Counted from the first letter of the stretch, positions 13,570 to 21,206 are shown. The stretch: DNA of 22,842 bases from Lichenicola sp964249915 (GCA_964249915.1 CAXUEL010000035.1:1-22842); one strand, 5' to 3'. Notes: generated by a model not told the origin, from the sequence alone. Translations and numbers: made by a program.

Positions 13570-14586
13570 ATGAAGTGCTACCACCTGCCGCGCGCGACCG
13601 CGATTGACGACCTCGTGCCGACGGAGCGGGAACGCCCGGAGCCCGGGCCCGGCCAGGTCCTGGTGCGGATGCGGGCCTGCTCGCTGAACTACCGCGACCT
13701 CATGGTGGCGACCGGGCGCTACGGCGGCGCCCCGCCGGCGCCCGGGCTGGTGCCGTTGTCGGACGGCGCCGGCGAGGTCGAGGCGGTGGGCGAGGGGGTG
13801 TCGCGGGTCGCGGTCGGCGACCGCGTCGCCGGCTGCTTCTTCGCCACCTGGCGGGACGGGCCGCCGCTGCCGGAGCATCACAGGCACGCCCTCGGCGGCT
13901 CGGTGGACGGGGTGCTGTCGGAATACCGGCTGTTCGACGCGGAGGCGGTGGTCCGGGTGCCGGCGCATCTCGGCTTCGAGGAGGCGGCCACCCTGCCCTG
14001 TGCCGGGGTCACCGCCTGGAACGCCCTGTTCGCGGGAACGCCGCTGCTGGCGGGGCAGACCGTGCTGACCCTGGGCACCGGCGGGGTGTCGATGTTCGCG
14101 GTGCAGTTCGCGCGGGCGGCCGGGGCGCGGGTGATCGCCACCTCGTCGTCGGACGCGAAGCTGCAGCGGCTGCAGGCGCTGGGGGTCGAGGCGGCGGACT
14201 GCATCAACTACCGCACCCAGCCGGACTGGGAGCGGGAGGTATGGCGCCGCACCGACCGGCAGGGGGTGGACCACGTGGTGGAGGTGGGCGGCGCCGGCAC
14301 CCTGCCGCGCTCCATCGCCGCGACGCGGAGCGGGGGTGCGGTGAGCCTGATCGGCGTGCTCACCAGCGGGCAGATCGACCCGACCGCGCTGCTGCACCGC
14401 TCGGCGACCCTGCGCGGCGTGTATGTCGGCTCGCGGGGGATGTTCGAGGCGATGAACCGGCTGGTCGCGGTCAACCGGATCCGGCCGGTGATCGACCGGG
14501 TGTTCCCGTTCGACGAGGCGAGGGAGGCGTACCGGGCGCTGAGCCAGGCGGATCACGTGGGAAAGATCGTGATCCGGATCGACTAG
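13570..14586 (+). CDS. zinc-independent MDR oxidoreductase (quinone reductase-like)
   Basis: A 338-residue medium-chain dehydrogenase/reductase. The N-terminal GroES-like domain has SLNYRDLMVATGRYGG and the GDRV turn, but lacks the catalytic-zinc Cys/His/Glu set and the structural four-Cys lobe seen in the dehydrogenase at 11228-12397. The cofactor site is VLTLGTGGVSMFAVQFARAAG followed by VIATSSSDAKLQRL; the Ser-rich loop and Lys suggest NADPH. Such proteins are annotated as NAD(P)-dependent alcohol dehydrogenases but resemble quinone or enone reductases more. Eighteen bp separate it from the aldo/keto reductase, implying one transcript. The ribosome-binding site is weak (GGGGAAAG), fitting translation in an operon. 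Substrate unknown. Confidence 0.93.
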   Translation: MKCYHLPRATAIDDLVPTERERPEPGPGQVLVRMRACSLNYRDLMVATGRYGGAPPAPGLVPLSDGAGEVEAVGEGVSRVAVGDRVAGCFFATWRDGPPLPEHHRHALGGSVDGVLSEYRLFDAEAVVRVPAHLGFEEAATLPCAGVTAWNALFAGTPLLAGQTVLTLGTGGVSMFAVQFARAAGARVIATSSSDAKLQRLQALGVEAADCINYRTQPDWEREVWRRTDRQGVDHVVEVGGAGTLPRSIAATRSGGAVSLIGVLTSGQIDPTALLHRSATLRGVYVGSRGMFEAMNRLVAVNRIRPVIDRVFPFDEAREAYRALSQADHVGKIVIRID

Positions 14587-14677
14587 CTGCCTTGTTTCGG
14601 ATCACGACGCGACTTTCGGCCACTACCCGATCGGCGATGTCCGCCGACCGCACGATTGCGGCGCGGAGAACCGGACG

Positions 14678-14833
14678 ATGGTGTTCGACCTGACGGGCAA
14701 CGACGTCTGGATCGCGACGCTCGGCCACGTCGGGAGAACCGTCTCGACCCGATGGTTCGGGACTGCGGACTGCGTTGACCTGCCGCCTCCGGTGCTGGCT
14801 GCCGTCCTGTCGGCGCATCGACCGGCACCTTGA
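14678..14833 (+). CDS. small uncharacterised protein (51 residues)
   Basis: The ATG at 14678 opens a 51-codon frame ending with TGA at 14831. GGAG lies about 9 nt upstream. The first two dozen codons except one end in G or C, and about 80% of all codons do, which is hard to explain unless it is coding. The protein starts MVFDLTGNDVWIATLGHVGR and includes WFGTADCVDLPPPVL; it has two Trp, one Cys and no signal peptide or membrane segment. I do not recognise the family. It begins 92 bp after the MDR oxidoreductase stop on the same strand and converges on the next small gene. Confidence 0.55.
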   Translation: MVFDLTGNDVWIATLGHVGRTVSTRWFGTADCVDLPPPVLAAVLSAHRPAP

Positions 14834-14917
14834 GGGGAAGGGCAGTCGCCGCGGACGCGCTGCGCCGACATGCTGGAGCACCCGCCTCCGCTCGTCCGAC
14901 CGGCCGTTCGTGGTCGT

Positions 14918-15232
14918 TCAGGGCGGCCCGGCCGGGAGCGGATCGTCCTGGAGGTCGCTGCGAAGCGCCGGTTTGATCGGGGGAGCCGGGGTGGCGGCGG
15001 AACAGGCCGGTCCGAACGCCCTGAGGTCGGCCCCGGTGTCGCTGTCGTGCAGCGCGTCCGCCGAGCCGGGTGGGTCGTACCGCGGATCCTCGGTCGGAAC
15101 GGGGGCGGGCTGGACGGGCCGGCGATGTCCGTGCACCGTCACGGTCTCGTCGGCGGCCGGAGCGGCGGCACCCAGCCCGACCAGGGCCGGGAGCAGCAGC
15201 GGACCGGCTGGGCGGCGGCAGGCCTGTGTCAT
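14918..15232 (-). CDS. small proline-rich secreted protein (putative)
   Basis: A 104-residue frame beginning at the ATG at 15232; the frame is open to 15304 but only this start gives a signal peptide (MTQACRRPAGPLLLPALVG, then GAAAPAADE). The mature part is rich in Pro, Ala and Asp (TVTVHGHRRPVQPAPVPTED, DSDTGADLRAFGPACSAATP) and has no domain I recognise. It diverges from egtB. Third positions are G/C-rich but competing frames are also open here, and no strong Shine-Dalgarno is visible, so whether it is a gene is uncertain. If real, it is probably periplasmic. Confidence 0.5.
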   Translation of the reverse strand: MTQACRRPAGPLLLPALVGLGAAAPAADETVTVHGHRRPVQPAPVPTEDPRYDPPGSADALHDSDTGADLRAFGPACSAATPAPPIKPALRSDLQDDPLPAGPP

Positions 15233-15291
15233 GATCCGATGCGTCCGGAGCCTGTGTCGGCATGATGGCGAGGATCGAGGGCGGAGTCTCC

Positions 15292-16500
15292 ATGGCACGA
15301 ACATCCACGTCGATCGAAGCCGGCCAGCTGCCGCAGGACTTCGATTCCGTCCGGTCGCACACCGAGTCGCTGGTCGCCGCCCTGTCCGCGGAGGACCAGT
15401 GTATCCAGTCCATGCCGGATGCGAGCCCGGCCAAGTGGCACCGGGCGCACACCACCTGGTTCTTCGAGCAGTTCGTGCTGCGGCCGCACGCTCCCGGCTA
15501 CCGCCCGTACGACGACGCGTTCCCTTTCCTGTTCAACTCGTACTACGAGGCGGTGGGCGCGCGTCACCCGCGGGCGACGCGCGGGCTGGTGACGCGGCCG
15601 GGAGTCGAGGAGGTCGGCCGCTATCGCGCCCATGTCGACCGGGCCATGCACGTGCTGCTGGATTCGGGCCACCCGCCGGCGCTGCGGACGCTGGTCACGC
15701 TCGGCCTGCATCACGAGCAGCAGCACCAGGAGCTGCTGCTGACCGACATGCTGCACGCCCTGGCGCAGAACCCGCTGGCCTGGCGCCACGCCGGGCTGGC
15801 GGTGCTGCCGGGCTGGACGCCGTCGCCCGGGGCGACCGGGCCGACGCGGTTCCTGCACCGGCCGGACGGCGTGGTCGCCATCGGCCATGACGGGCAGGGG
15901 TTCGGCTTCGACAACGAGTTCCCCCGCCACCGGGCGCTGCTGCAGCCGCACGCGCTGGCCAGCCGCCTGGTGCGCAACGTGGAATGGCGCGCGTTCATGG
16001 AGGAGGGCGGCTACCGCACCGCCTCGCTGTGGATGTCGGACGGCTGGGCGCTGGCGTGCCGGGAGGGCTGGGACGCGCCGATGCACTGGCGCCCGGACGG
16101 CGAGGGCGGCTGGCTGACGGTGACGCCGGCCGGGCTGGAGCCGGTCGACCCGGAGCAGCCGGTGCTACACGTGAGCTGGTACGAGGCGGACGCCTATGCC
16201 CGCTGGGCCGGCGCCCGGCTGCCGACCGAGTTCGAGCTGGAAGCCGCCGCGGCCGCGCTGCCGGAGTTCCACGGCCATGCCTGGCAGTGGACCAACAGCG
16301 CCTACCTGCCGTATCCGGGGTTCCGGGCCGAGCCCGGTGCGGTCGGCGAGTACAACGGCAAGTTCATGATCAACCAGATGGTGCTGCGCGGCTCCTCCTA
16401 CGCCACGCCGCCCGGCCACGCGCGGGCGAGCTACCGCAACTTCTTCCCCGCGGACAAGCGCTGGCAGGCGACCGGGCTGCGGCTCGCGCGGGACCTGTAG
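15292..16500 (+). CDS. egtB: ergothioneine biosynthesis sulfoxide synthase EgtB
   Basis: A 402-residue protein. The ATG at 15292 has GGCGGAG at good spacing; an in-frame ATG at 15262 is less favoured. The N-terminal DinB-like domain carries the non-heme iron ligands: H53 in WHRAHTTWFFEQF and the H-x3-H pair H141/H145 in HHEQQHQELLLTD. The C-terminal FGE-sulfatase-like domain includes FDNEFPRHRALL, NVEWRAFMEEGGY, SWYEADAYARWAGARLPTEFE, and the end ATPPGHARASYRNFF with RWQATGLRLARDL. EgtB joins hercynine to a thiol donor (gamma-glutamylcysteine or cysteine) with O2, giving the sulfoxide precursor of ergothioneine, a cytoplasmic antioxidant thione. egtD follows 17 bp downstream. Neither egtC nor egtE is visible, so the C-S lyase step must be encoded elsewhere. 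Confidence 0.95.
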   Translation: MARTSTSIEAGQLPQDFDSVRSHTESLVAALSAEDQCIQSMPDASPAKWHRAHTTWFFEQFVLRPHAPGYRPYDDAFPFLFNSYYEAVGARHPRATRGLVTRPGVEEVGRYRAHVDRAMHVLLDSGHPPALRTLVTLGLHHEQQHQELLLTDMLHALAQNPLAWRHAGLAVLPGWTPSPGATGPTRFLHRPDGVVAIGHDGQGFGFDNEFPRHRALLQPHALASRLVRNVEWRAFMEEGGYRTASLWMSDGWALACREGWDAPMHWRPDGEGGWLTVTPAGLEPVDPEQPVLHVSWYEADAYARWAGARLPTEFELEAAAAALPEFHGHAWQWTNSAYLPYPGFRAEPGAVGEYNGKFMINQMVLRGSSYATPPGHARASYRNFFPADKRWQATGLRLARDL

Positions 16501-16517
16501 GCGCCGGACCGGACGCC

Positions 16518-17462
16518 ATGCCAGACACGCCGGAGCCCGCCGGATCGGTGCTGGACGAGATCCTGGCGGGCTTGTCGGCCGGGCAGAAGACGCTGCCGGC
16601 CAAGCTGTTCTACGACGAGGCCGGCTGCGCGCTGTTCAACCGCATCACCCGGCTGCCGGAGTACTACGTCACCCGCGCCGAGATGGCGCTGCTGGAGCTG
16701 CACGCAGCCGAGGTCGCGGCCCACGCGCCGCCCGGCGCGGCGCTGGTCGAGTACGGCGCCTCCGACGAGGCCAAGGGGGCGGCGCTGCTCGACGCCGGGC
16801 GTGGCCGGTTCGCCGCCTACGTGCCGGTGGACATCGCCGGGCCGGCGCTCCTGGCGATCGCCGGACGGATGCGCGCGAGCCATCCCGGCCTGGCGGTGGT
16901 CCCGGTCGCGGCCGACTTCCTGCAGCCGCTGGCGCTGCCGCACGAGGTGGCGCGGCTGCCGCCGTTCGGGTTCTTTCCCGGCTCCACCATCGGCAACTTC
17001 CGGCCGCCGATGGTGCGCCGGTTCCTGCGCACGGTGCGCGCCACCCTGTCCGGCGACGGGCCCTGCTTCGTGGTCGGCACCGACCTGCGCAAGGACCCGT
17101 CGCGCCTGCTGCCGGCCTACGACGACGCCGAAGGGGTCACCGCGGCGTTCAACCGCAACATCCTGCGCCACGTGAACCGGATCGCCGACGCCGACTTCGA
17201 CCCGGACGCCTTCGCCCACCGCGCGGTGTGGAACGCGCACGAGGGTCGGATCGAGATGCACCTCGAAAGCCGGCGGGCGCAGGCGGTGCGGGTGGCCGGC
17301 CGCACGATCCGCTTCCGGGCCGGCGAGACCATCCACACCGAGGACAGCTACAAGCACACGCCGGACGGGTTCAGGGCGCTGGCGTCGGATGCCGGGTGGC
17401 GCTCAGCCGGCTTCTGGCGCGATCCGGACGGGCTGTTCGGGATGCACCTGCTGCGCGGCTGA
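16518..17462 (+). CDS. egtD: L-histidine N-alpha-methyltransferase EgtD
   Basis: A 314-residue SAM-dependent methyltransferase, close to the usual length of about 320. It has the family start SVLDEILAGLSAGQKTLPAK followed by LFYDEAGCALFNRITRLPEY and YYVTRAEMALL, the SAM-binding LVEYGASDEAKGAALLDA, then YVPVDIAGPALLAIA, FGFFPGSTIGNF, and VVGTDLRKDPSRLLPAYDD. The substrate end has FRAGETIHTEDSYKH. EgtD trimethylates histidine to hercynine, which EgtB then sulfurises, so the pair makes two consecutive steps. It follows egtB by 17 bp and is surely cotranscribed. Its last 60 bp overlap the 3' end of the convergent ABM gene, which constrains both C termini. Confidence 0.95.
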   Translation: MPDTPEPAGSVLDEILAGLSAGQKTLPAKLFYDEAGCALFNRITRLPEYYVTRAEMALLELHAAEVAAHAPPGAALVEYGASDEAKGAALLDAGRGRFAAYVPVDIAGPALLAIAGRMRASHPGLAVVPVAADFLQPLALPHEVARLPPFGFFPGSTIGNFRPPMVRRFLRTVRATLSGDGPCFVVGTDLRKDPSRLLPAYDDAEGVTAAFNRNILRHVNRIADADFDPDAFAHRAVWNAHEGRIEMHLESRRAQAVRVAGRTIRFRAGETIHTEDSYKHTPDGFRALASDAGWRSAGFWRDPDGLFGMHLLRG

Positions 17463-18083
17463 GGCGATCTGCTCCCAGCCCGAGCGCTTGCTCGCCAGCA
17501 CGTGGGCGTGGCGGATCTCCGGCATGGCGTCGAGATAGCGGCCGACCTGCTGCGCCAGCCCCTGCGCCACGGCGCCCTGCAGGTGCGCCTCGCGCGCCGC
17601 CTCGTCGGCGAAGAAGTCCACGATCGCGAAGCTGTTGGGCCCGCTGCGGAGCGCATACCAGGCGAGCGTTCCGCGCTCCGCCTCGACCAGGGTGCGCGCT
17701 TCCACCAGGAACTCGCCGAAGTCGCGCCCCTGGCCCAGCCTGGTCTCGATCGGCACGTAGAGCGCGTGGTGGGTGGGCGCGTCGCCGGTCGGCAGCTTGG
17801 CCGCCACCAGCTCGGAGCTGGTGATGTCGGGCAGGCCGTTCAGGCTGCTCATGCTCTTGACCACCAGGCTGCGGCCGATGCCGCCGGCCAGGTGCTTCAG
17901 CCGCCCGAGGTTGCCGTCAAAGGTGTCGAACACCGCGAAGCGGCTGTCGTCGAAGCGCAGCGCGTACCAGTCGCGCGTGTCCGGCTCGCTTTCCGCGGTC
18001 GCCAGCGCGCCGTGCAGGAACGCCGTGATCTCGTCCTCCGCGCCCGCCTTAGCCTCGATCTCGACGAACAGCGCCTTGGGCAT
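17403..18083 (-). CDS. tandem ABM-domain (antibiotic biosynthesis monooxygenase-like) protein
   Basis: A 226-residue protein starting at the ATG at 18083 with GAGGAGG upstream (MPKALFVEIEAKAGAEDEI). It is two ferredoxin-like ABM units in one chain. Unit 1 (about 1-100) has ITAFLHGALATAESEPDTRD then WYALRFDDSRFAVFDTFDG. Unit 2 (about 105-210) has YVPIETRLGQGRDF, TLVEAERGTLAWYALRSGP and NSFAIVDFFADEAAREAHL. A single chain could thus mimic the usual homodimer. Family members include small quinol monooxygenases and heme-degrading or uncharacterised proteins; no catalytic residues can be assigned. The last 60 bp overlap the end of egtD on the opposite strand, and the C-terminal tail past the second unit may be read-through acquired when an older stop was lost. 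Confidence 0.87.
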   Translation of the reverse strand: MPKALFVEIEAKAGAEDEITAFLHGALATAESEPDTRDWYALRFDDSRFAVFDTFDGNLGRLKHLAGGIGRSLVVKSMSSLNGLPDITSSELVAAKLPTGDAPTHHALYVPIETRLGQGRDFGEFLVEARTLVEAERGTLAWYALRSGPNSFAIVDFFADEAAREAHLQGAVAQGLAQQVGRYLDAMPEIRHAHVLASKRSGWEQIASAAQQVHPEQPVRIAPEAG

Positions 18084-18134
18084 GGAACCTCCTCGTTGCG
18101 GTCGCCGAGTCAACTGCCGGGCAGGAGCGGGGTT

Positions 18135-19028
18135 TCACGCCGGGCCGGGTGCCTCCACCCGCACGCTCCAGCCGAGCCGTGCCTCGGCGCCGGGCGGAAG
18201 GTGCATGAGGTGCGGCTTGTCCGCGAACGCCTCGTCGAACCCGGCCGGGCTCGCCAGCCCGTGCCACGGCTCGATGCACAGGAACGCCGCTCCCGGCTTC
18301 GACCAGATGCCGAGCTGGGTCATGCCGTGCCAGGCGACCTCCAGCGCCGGGTGGTTGCCCGGAGCCTCGAACCGCACCGAGTCGCTGGCCGGATGCTCCA
18401 GGATCACCGCGTCGTCGGCGAACAAGGCCTCGTCCAGCGGCAGGATGCGGCCGGCGATCGGGCTCGGCTGCGGTTCGGGACGCAGCAGGCCGTTCCCGAC
18501 GCGGCGGATCGGCGCCGGCTCGTCGCGCGCGAACACGAGCCGGTGCGCCTGCTTCGCCACCCCCTCGGCCAGCGGCCAGCGGAACGCCGGATGCGCGCCG
18601 AGCGAGGCCGGCAGCACCGCGTCGCCCGGGTTGTGCAGGCGGTACTCGACCGACAGCCGGTCGCCGTCGAGCCGGTAGCCGACCTCCAGGTCGAAGCGGA
18701 ACGGGTAGATCGCGCGGGTCCCGGCGTCGTCGCGCAGCACGAGGCGGCAGTTCTGGGCGTCGCGCTCGACCCAGTCGAAGTGCCGGTCGCGGGCGAAGCC
18801 GTGCTGCGTCATGCGGAAGCCCTGCCCGCCGTGGCGCAGCGTGTCGCCGGCGAGCCGGCCGACGATCGGGAACAGCACCGGCGCGTGCCGCGGCCATTCC
18901 GCTCCTGCCTGCCACAGCAGCTCGCCGGCGACGGCGCTGCGCAGCGAGGTGAGCTCGGCGCCGTCAGCCTTGACGGCGATCGCGAGCCGGTCGTTGTTGA
19001 AGCGGTGGGTGGTGTCGGAACTGGTCAT
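18135..19028 (-). CDS. aldose 1-epimerase family protein (LacX-like)
   Basis: A 297-residue beta-sandwich protein of the galactose mutarotase superfamily. Recognisable elements are AELTSLRSAVAGELLWQ at the start, PVLFPIVGRLAGD, HGFARDRHFDW with the first conserved His, ASLGAHPAFRWPL with the second His, and FLCIEPWHGLASP with the catalytic-type Glu. This set fits the LacX/YeaD-like group rather than GalM; these epimerise or bind hexoses or hexose phosphates. It probably acts in the cytoplasm, since no signal peptide is present. It lies 51 bp upstream of the ABM gene on the same strand, so the two may share a transcript. No sugar pathway gene is near, so the substrate is open. Confidence 0.93.
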   Translation of the reverse strand: MTSSDTTHRFNNDRLAIAVKADGAELTSLRSAVAGELLWQAGAEWPRHAPVLFPIVGRLAGDTLRHGGQGFRMTQHGFARDRHFDWVERDAQNCRLVLRDDAGTRAIYPFRFDLEVGYRLDGDRLSVEYRLHNPGDAVLPASLGAHPAFRWPLAEGVAKQAHRLVFARDEPAPIRRVGNGLLRPEPQPSPIAGRILPLDEALFADDAVILEHPASDSVRFEAPGNHPALEVAWHGMTQLGIWSKPGAAFLCIEPWHGLASPAGFDEAFADKPHLMHLPPGAEARLGWSVRVEAPGPA

Positions 19029-19359
19029 GGTGCGGAATGCATCGGGATGGTTGGTGGCGCAAGAGCTGGTCCGTCCATCGCAACGGGTGGCAGGCGATCC
19101 CGCAGCGCGATGCGACGGATGCAGCCGCGCCGGAAATGAACGTGCAGATCATCGTGCCGCCCCAAGTGCGTAAGCGTTCGAGCGCTGTGCCTTGACAGGA
19201 AGATCGGACGGTGTCGCAGCAGCCCTGCTGTCGGACGCGCGCGGGCGTGGTCGGAATGCTCCGCGTCACCTGCGGCATCGGCGGGTTCTTGGGACAGGCT
19301 ACGATGGGAAGCGATCGCGCAGGAGCAGCCTCCTGGACGAAGCCCGGCTTCCCTTCACC
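19029..19359. other. 331-bp divergent gap at the edge of the accessory island
   Basis: This stretch separates the leftward aldose-epimerase gene from the rightward toxin-like gene. A TTGACA hexamer stands at 19193-19198, but I find no good -10 box 16-18 bp after it. The frame of the downstream gene is open back to 19192, though that part is Arg-rich and looks non-coding. No repeat, RNA gene or terminator with a T-run is visible. Confidence 0.5.
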
Positions 19360-20364
19360 ATGAACGCCACGGTGAGCTACGGCGATACGTCGCCGGAGCC
19401 GCTGCCGGACCGGCTACTACCTGGATGGGTGCGCATCCCGGTCTCGTTCCAGGTCATGCTGCCGGCGGAGGTGATGGAGGGCGCACGGCAGGATAGCCCC
19501 TCCGCGGGATCGGGTCATGGTCCAGGAACCCCGCTGTCGATTGTGCCGCATTCCCTGCGGCTGGACGCGGGAGCGGGTTCAAGGGGTGGGCGGAGCTGGA
19601 AGGATCTCGATGCCCTGGTCGAGGCACTGCAGGACGATCCGTTCCTGCTTGGCCCCATGGGGGCAGGCGAGGGCGAGCCGGGACCACAGCCGCCGGCACC
19701 AGGAGCGCGTTCCGCCGAGGCTTCCGTGGCCCGATCCGTTCCCATCGCTCCGGCTTGCGGCTCCCAAAGCACTGGACGGTTCGACATGAACCGGCTGGCC
19801 ACCATCGACATGAACGCCCTTGGCCTCCGTGACGCCTTGCGCTCGCGGTCGGCGGCGTGTCCAGGGGCAACGTTCGTCCGGGCGCCCTCTGCCGAGCCTG
19901 GGCTGGCGGCGGCCGAGGACGACGTTCCCGATTTGGCCGGGGCCACATCGTCGTCCGGCACCGGCCGCCGGGCGCTGGACATCGTCATGACGCCGGGCGC
20001 AGCATTTCCGCCCGCTATCCGTGCGGCCGTCGGCGGCGCCGGTGGCAGCCGAGCCGGGCAGGGCTCCGCCACGAGCGCCGGAACGTCCGGCGCCGACGCG
20101 AACGACGATGTGCTGGCCATGCTGCAGGGGATGCGGGAGGCCGACCGGTCGCCCCGGCCGTCCGGCAGCGTGGAGGTGGCGCAGGCGGGCGGGAGCGACG
20201 CGGCGATGCCGCGCGTGGCAGACCAGCCGGCTGCGGCCCCTTTGCACGAAAAAGACACCGACGTCATGCTACGTGATGATCACGGCAACCAGGTGACGTC
20301 TCAAGGCCGCAACGTTGTGCGGCCAGCAAGCTTGGACCCGAAGATGTTTGTCGACAGGGACTAG
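19360..20364 (+). pseudogene. N-terminal part of a split polymorphic-toxin-like protein
   Basis: An open frame of 334 codons from the ATG at 19360 (MNATVSYGDTSPEPLPDRLL) to a TAG at 20362. No Shine-Dalgarno is clear and a longer frame reaches 19192. Most of it is low-complexity Gly/Ala/Ser/Pro linker with no PAAR, VgrG, signal or repeat domain that I recognise. The last 45 residues change character (HEKDTDVMLRDDHGNQVTSQ, then PASLDPKMFVDRD) and look like the lead-in to a C-terminal toxin domain. The stop is reached because of a frameshift at about 20358; the -1 frame continues smoothly as RGLADKIEYDALGS. I infer that one G was lost from the GGG run at 20357-20359, so this and the next entry were one gene. 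How it was exported is unknown. Confidence 0.6.
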
Positions 20365-20702
20365 CTGATAAAATCGAGTATGACGCCTTGGGTTCTACAG
20401 ACGGGGGCGCAGCCTCACAACTGGCGTACTTGGCGGGTAAGTTGTCGCGGTTCAGGCAACACGGCCCGTGGGATGCTCAGCGTGTTGGCGGAACAAACCA
20501 CCCTTTGTATGTTGACTATGCGACCATTGCGATTGGTCTGTACTCTGCTGCATTGGGACTTAGTGAAGGCGAAACATTGCGCATTGAAAACCTATATGCA
20601 CTCGCACATAGCAAATTCCCACCAGGAACGCCTATGGATGGACGATACCCACATCTTCCGGAAAGGAATGTCATCAACACCGACATTGGTTATCAATTGT
20701 AA
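20358..20702 (+). pseudogene. C-terminal toxin-like domain, out of frame with its upstream part
   Basis: The -1 frame reads GLADKIEYDALGSTDGG on entry, then FRQHGPWDAQRVGG, HPLYVDYATIAIGLYSAALG, IENLYALAHSKFPPGTPMDG, YPHLPERNVINTDIGYQL, to a TAA at 20700. A TTG at 20388 could start a free 104-residue product, but no ribosome-binding site is seen. Codon third positions become AT-richer than in the flanking genes, typical of swapped toxin tips. The G-x-WD followed by an A-I-G-L-Y helix is reminiscent of polymorphic toxin type 44, but I cannot confirm that family. After the TAA the frame stays open for eight more sense codons to 20727, so the end may also be truncated by a nonsense change. A small membrane protein gene follows at 31 bp, as toxin-immunity pairs do. 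Confidence 0.6.
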
Positions 20703-20732
20703 AAAAACAAGAGCATAACTGACTTCTAGACG

Positions 20733-21206
20733 ATGCTCAAGCACTACCATAGGAAGTTCCTGATCGCTACCCTTGCAGGGTTTCTGACGTTCTATTTCTT
20801 GTTCTGGACCATTGTAGCTTTCTTTCTAGCAGTGTCTGAACCCATAAGCATTTATAATATCCCCATTGCTGTTACTATGTCGATTTTCGAAGGATTATGT
20901 CTGTTCCCGCTGGCTTTGTTGGCGGGATTTCCGCTCTTTCTTCTAGGCCTGGCAATCTGCAACAGACTCACATCACGCTTCTATCTAAGCGTGGTCTATC
21001 ATGCCCTTCTGGTGGTTCCTTTATCCGGTCTGGTTCTGGCGTCACCCGATTGGGGGGTGCCTCATATAGTGCAGGATTGGCATGACATCGTCGGGCTGGC
21101 AGCGAGGTGGCTTGAGGCGTCTCTACCCAGTGGGGCGATGGGAGGACTCACGAGTTGGGTGCTTCGCCCACCATCCTCGCGTGAAAAGATCCAGGTGCTC
21201 GTTTGA
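20733..21206 (+). CDS. small multi-span membrane protein, candidate immunity protein
   Basis: A 157-residue protein. Hydrophobic segments lie at about 9-33 (FLIATLAGFLTFYFLFWTIV), 43-57, 56-77 (LFPLALLAGFPLFLLGLAI) and 86-103 (YHALLVVPLSGLVLA), so three or four spans in the inner membrane, with a more polar C-terminal tail of about 55 residues. Its base composition is clearly lower in GC than the rest of the window, matching the toxin domain just upstream (31-bp gap), so both probably arrived together. I recognise no family. Position directly after a toxin-like domain suggests an immunity role, which would imply the toxin acts at or crosses the membrane; this is inference. With the toxin frameshifted, it may be a surviving orphan immunity gene. 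Confidence 0.65.
   Translation: MLKHYHRKFLIATLAGFLTFYFLFWTIVAFFLAVSEPISIYNIPIAVTMSIFEGLCLFPLALLAGFPLFLLGLAICNRLTSRFYLSVVYHALLVVPLSGLVLASPDWGVPHIVQDWHDIVGLAARWLEASLPSGAMGGLTSWVLRPPSSREKIQVLV

Noticed and set aside
12466..14556. A 696-residue minus-strand frame opposite the aldo/keto reductase and MDR genes.
   Set aside because: Both plus-strand genes are clearly identified. The antisense frame is rich in Arg, Gln, His and Val with no domain.
19193..19225. A TTGACA hexamer as a promoter for the toxin-like gene.
   Set aside because: No acceptable -10 hexamer occurs at 16-18 bp spacing, and single TTGACA matches are expected by chance.
20355..20364. Programmed -1 ribosomal frameshifting as the explanation for the split toxin.
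   Set aside because: The shift site (CAGGGAC) is not a standard X-XXY-YYZ slippery heptamer and I see no obvious downstream pseudoknot, so a mutation or sequencing error is simpler.
20380..20718. A 112-residue plus frame in the toxin region starting with ATG (MTPWVLQTGAQPHNWRTWRV).
   Set aside because: The -1 frame over the same bases continues the upstream protein and gives a coherent domain (WDAQR, DYATIAIGLY). This frame has a Cys/Arg/Trp-rich, non-family look.
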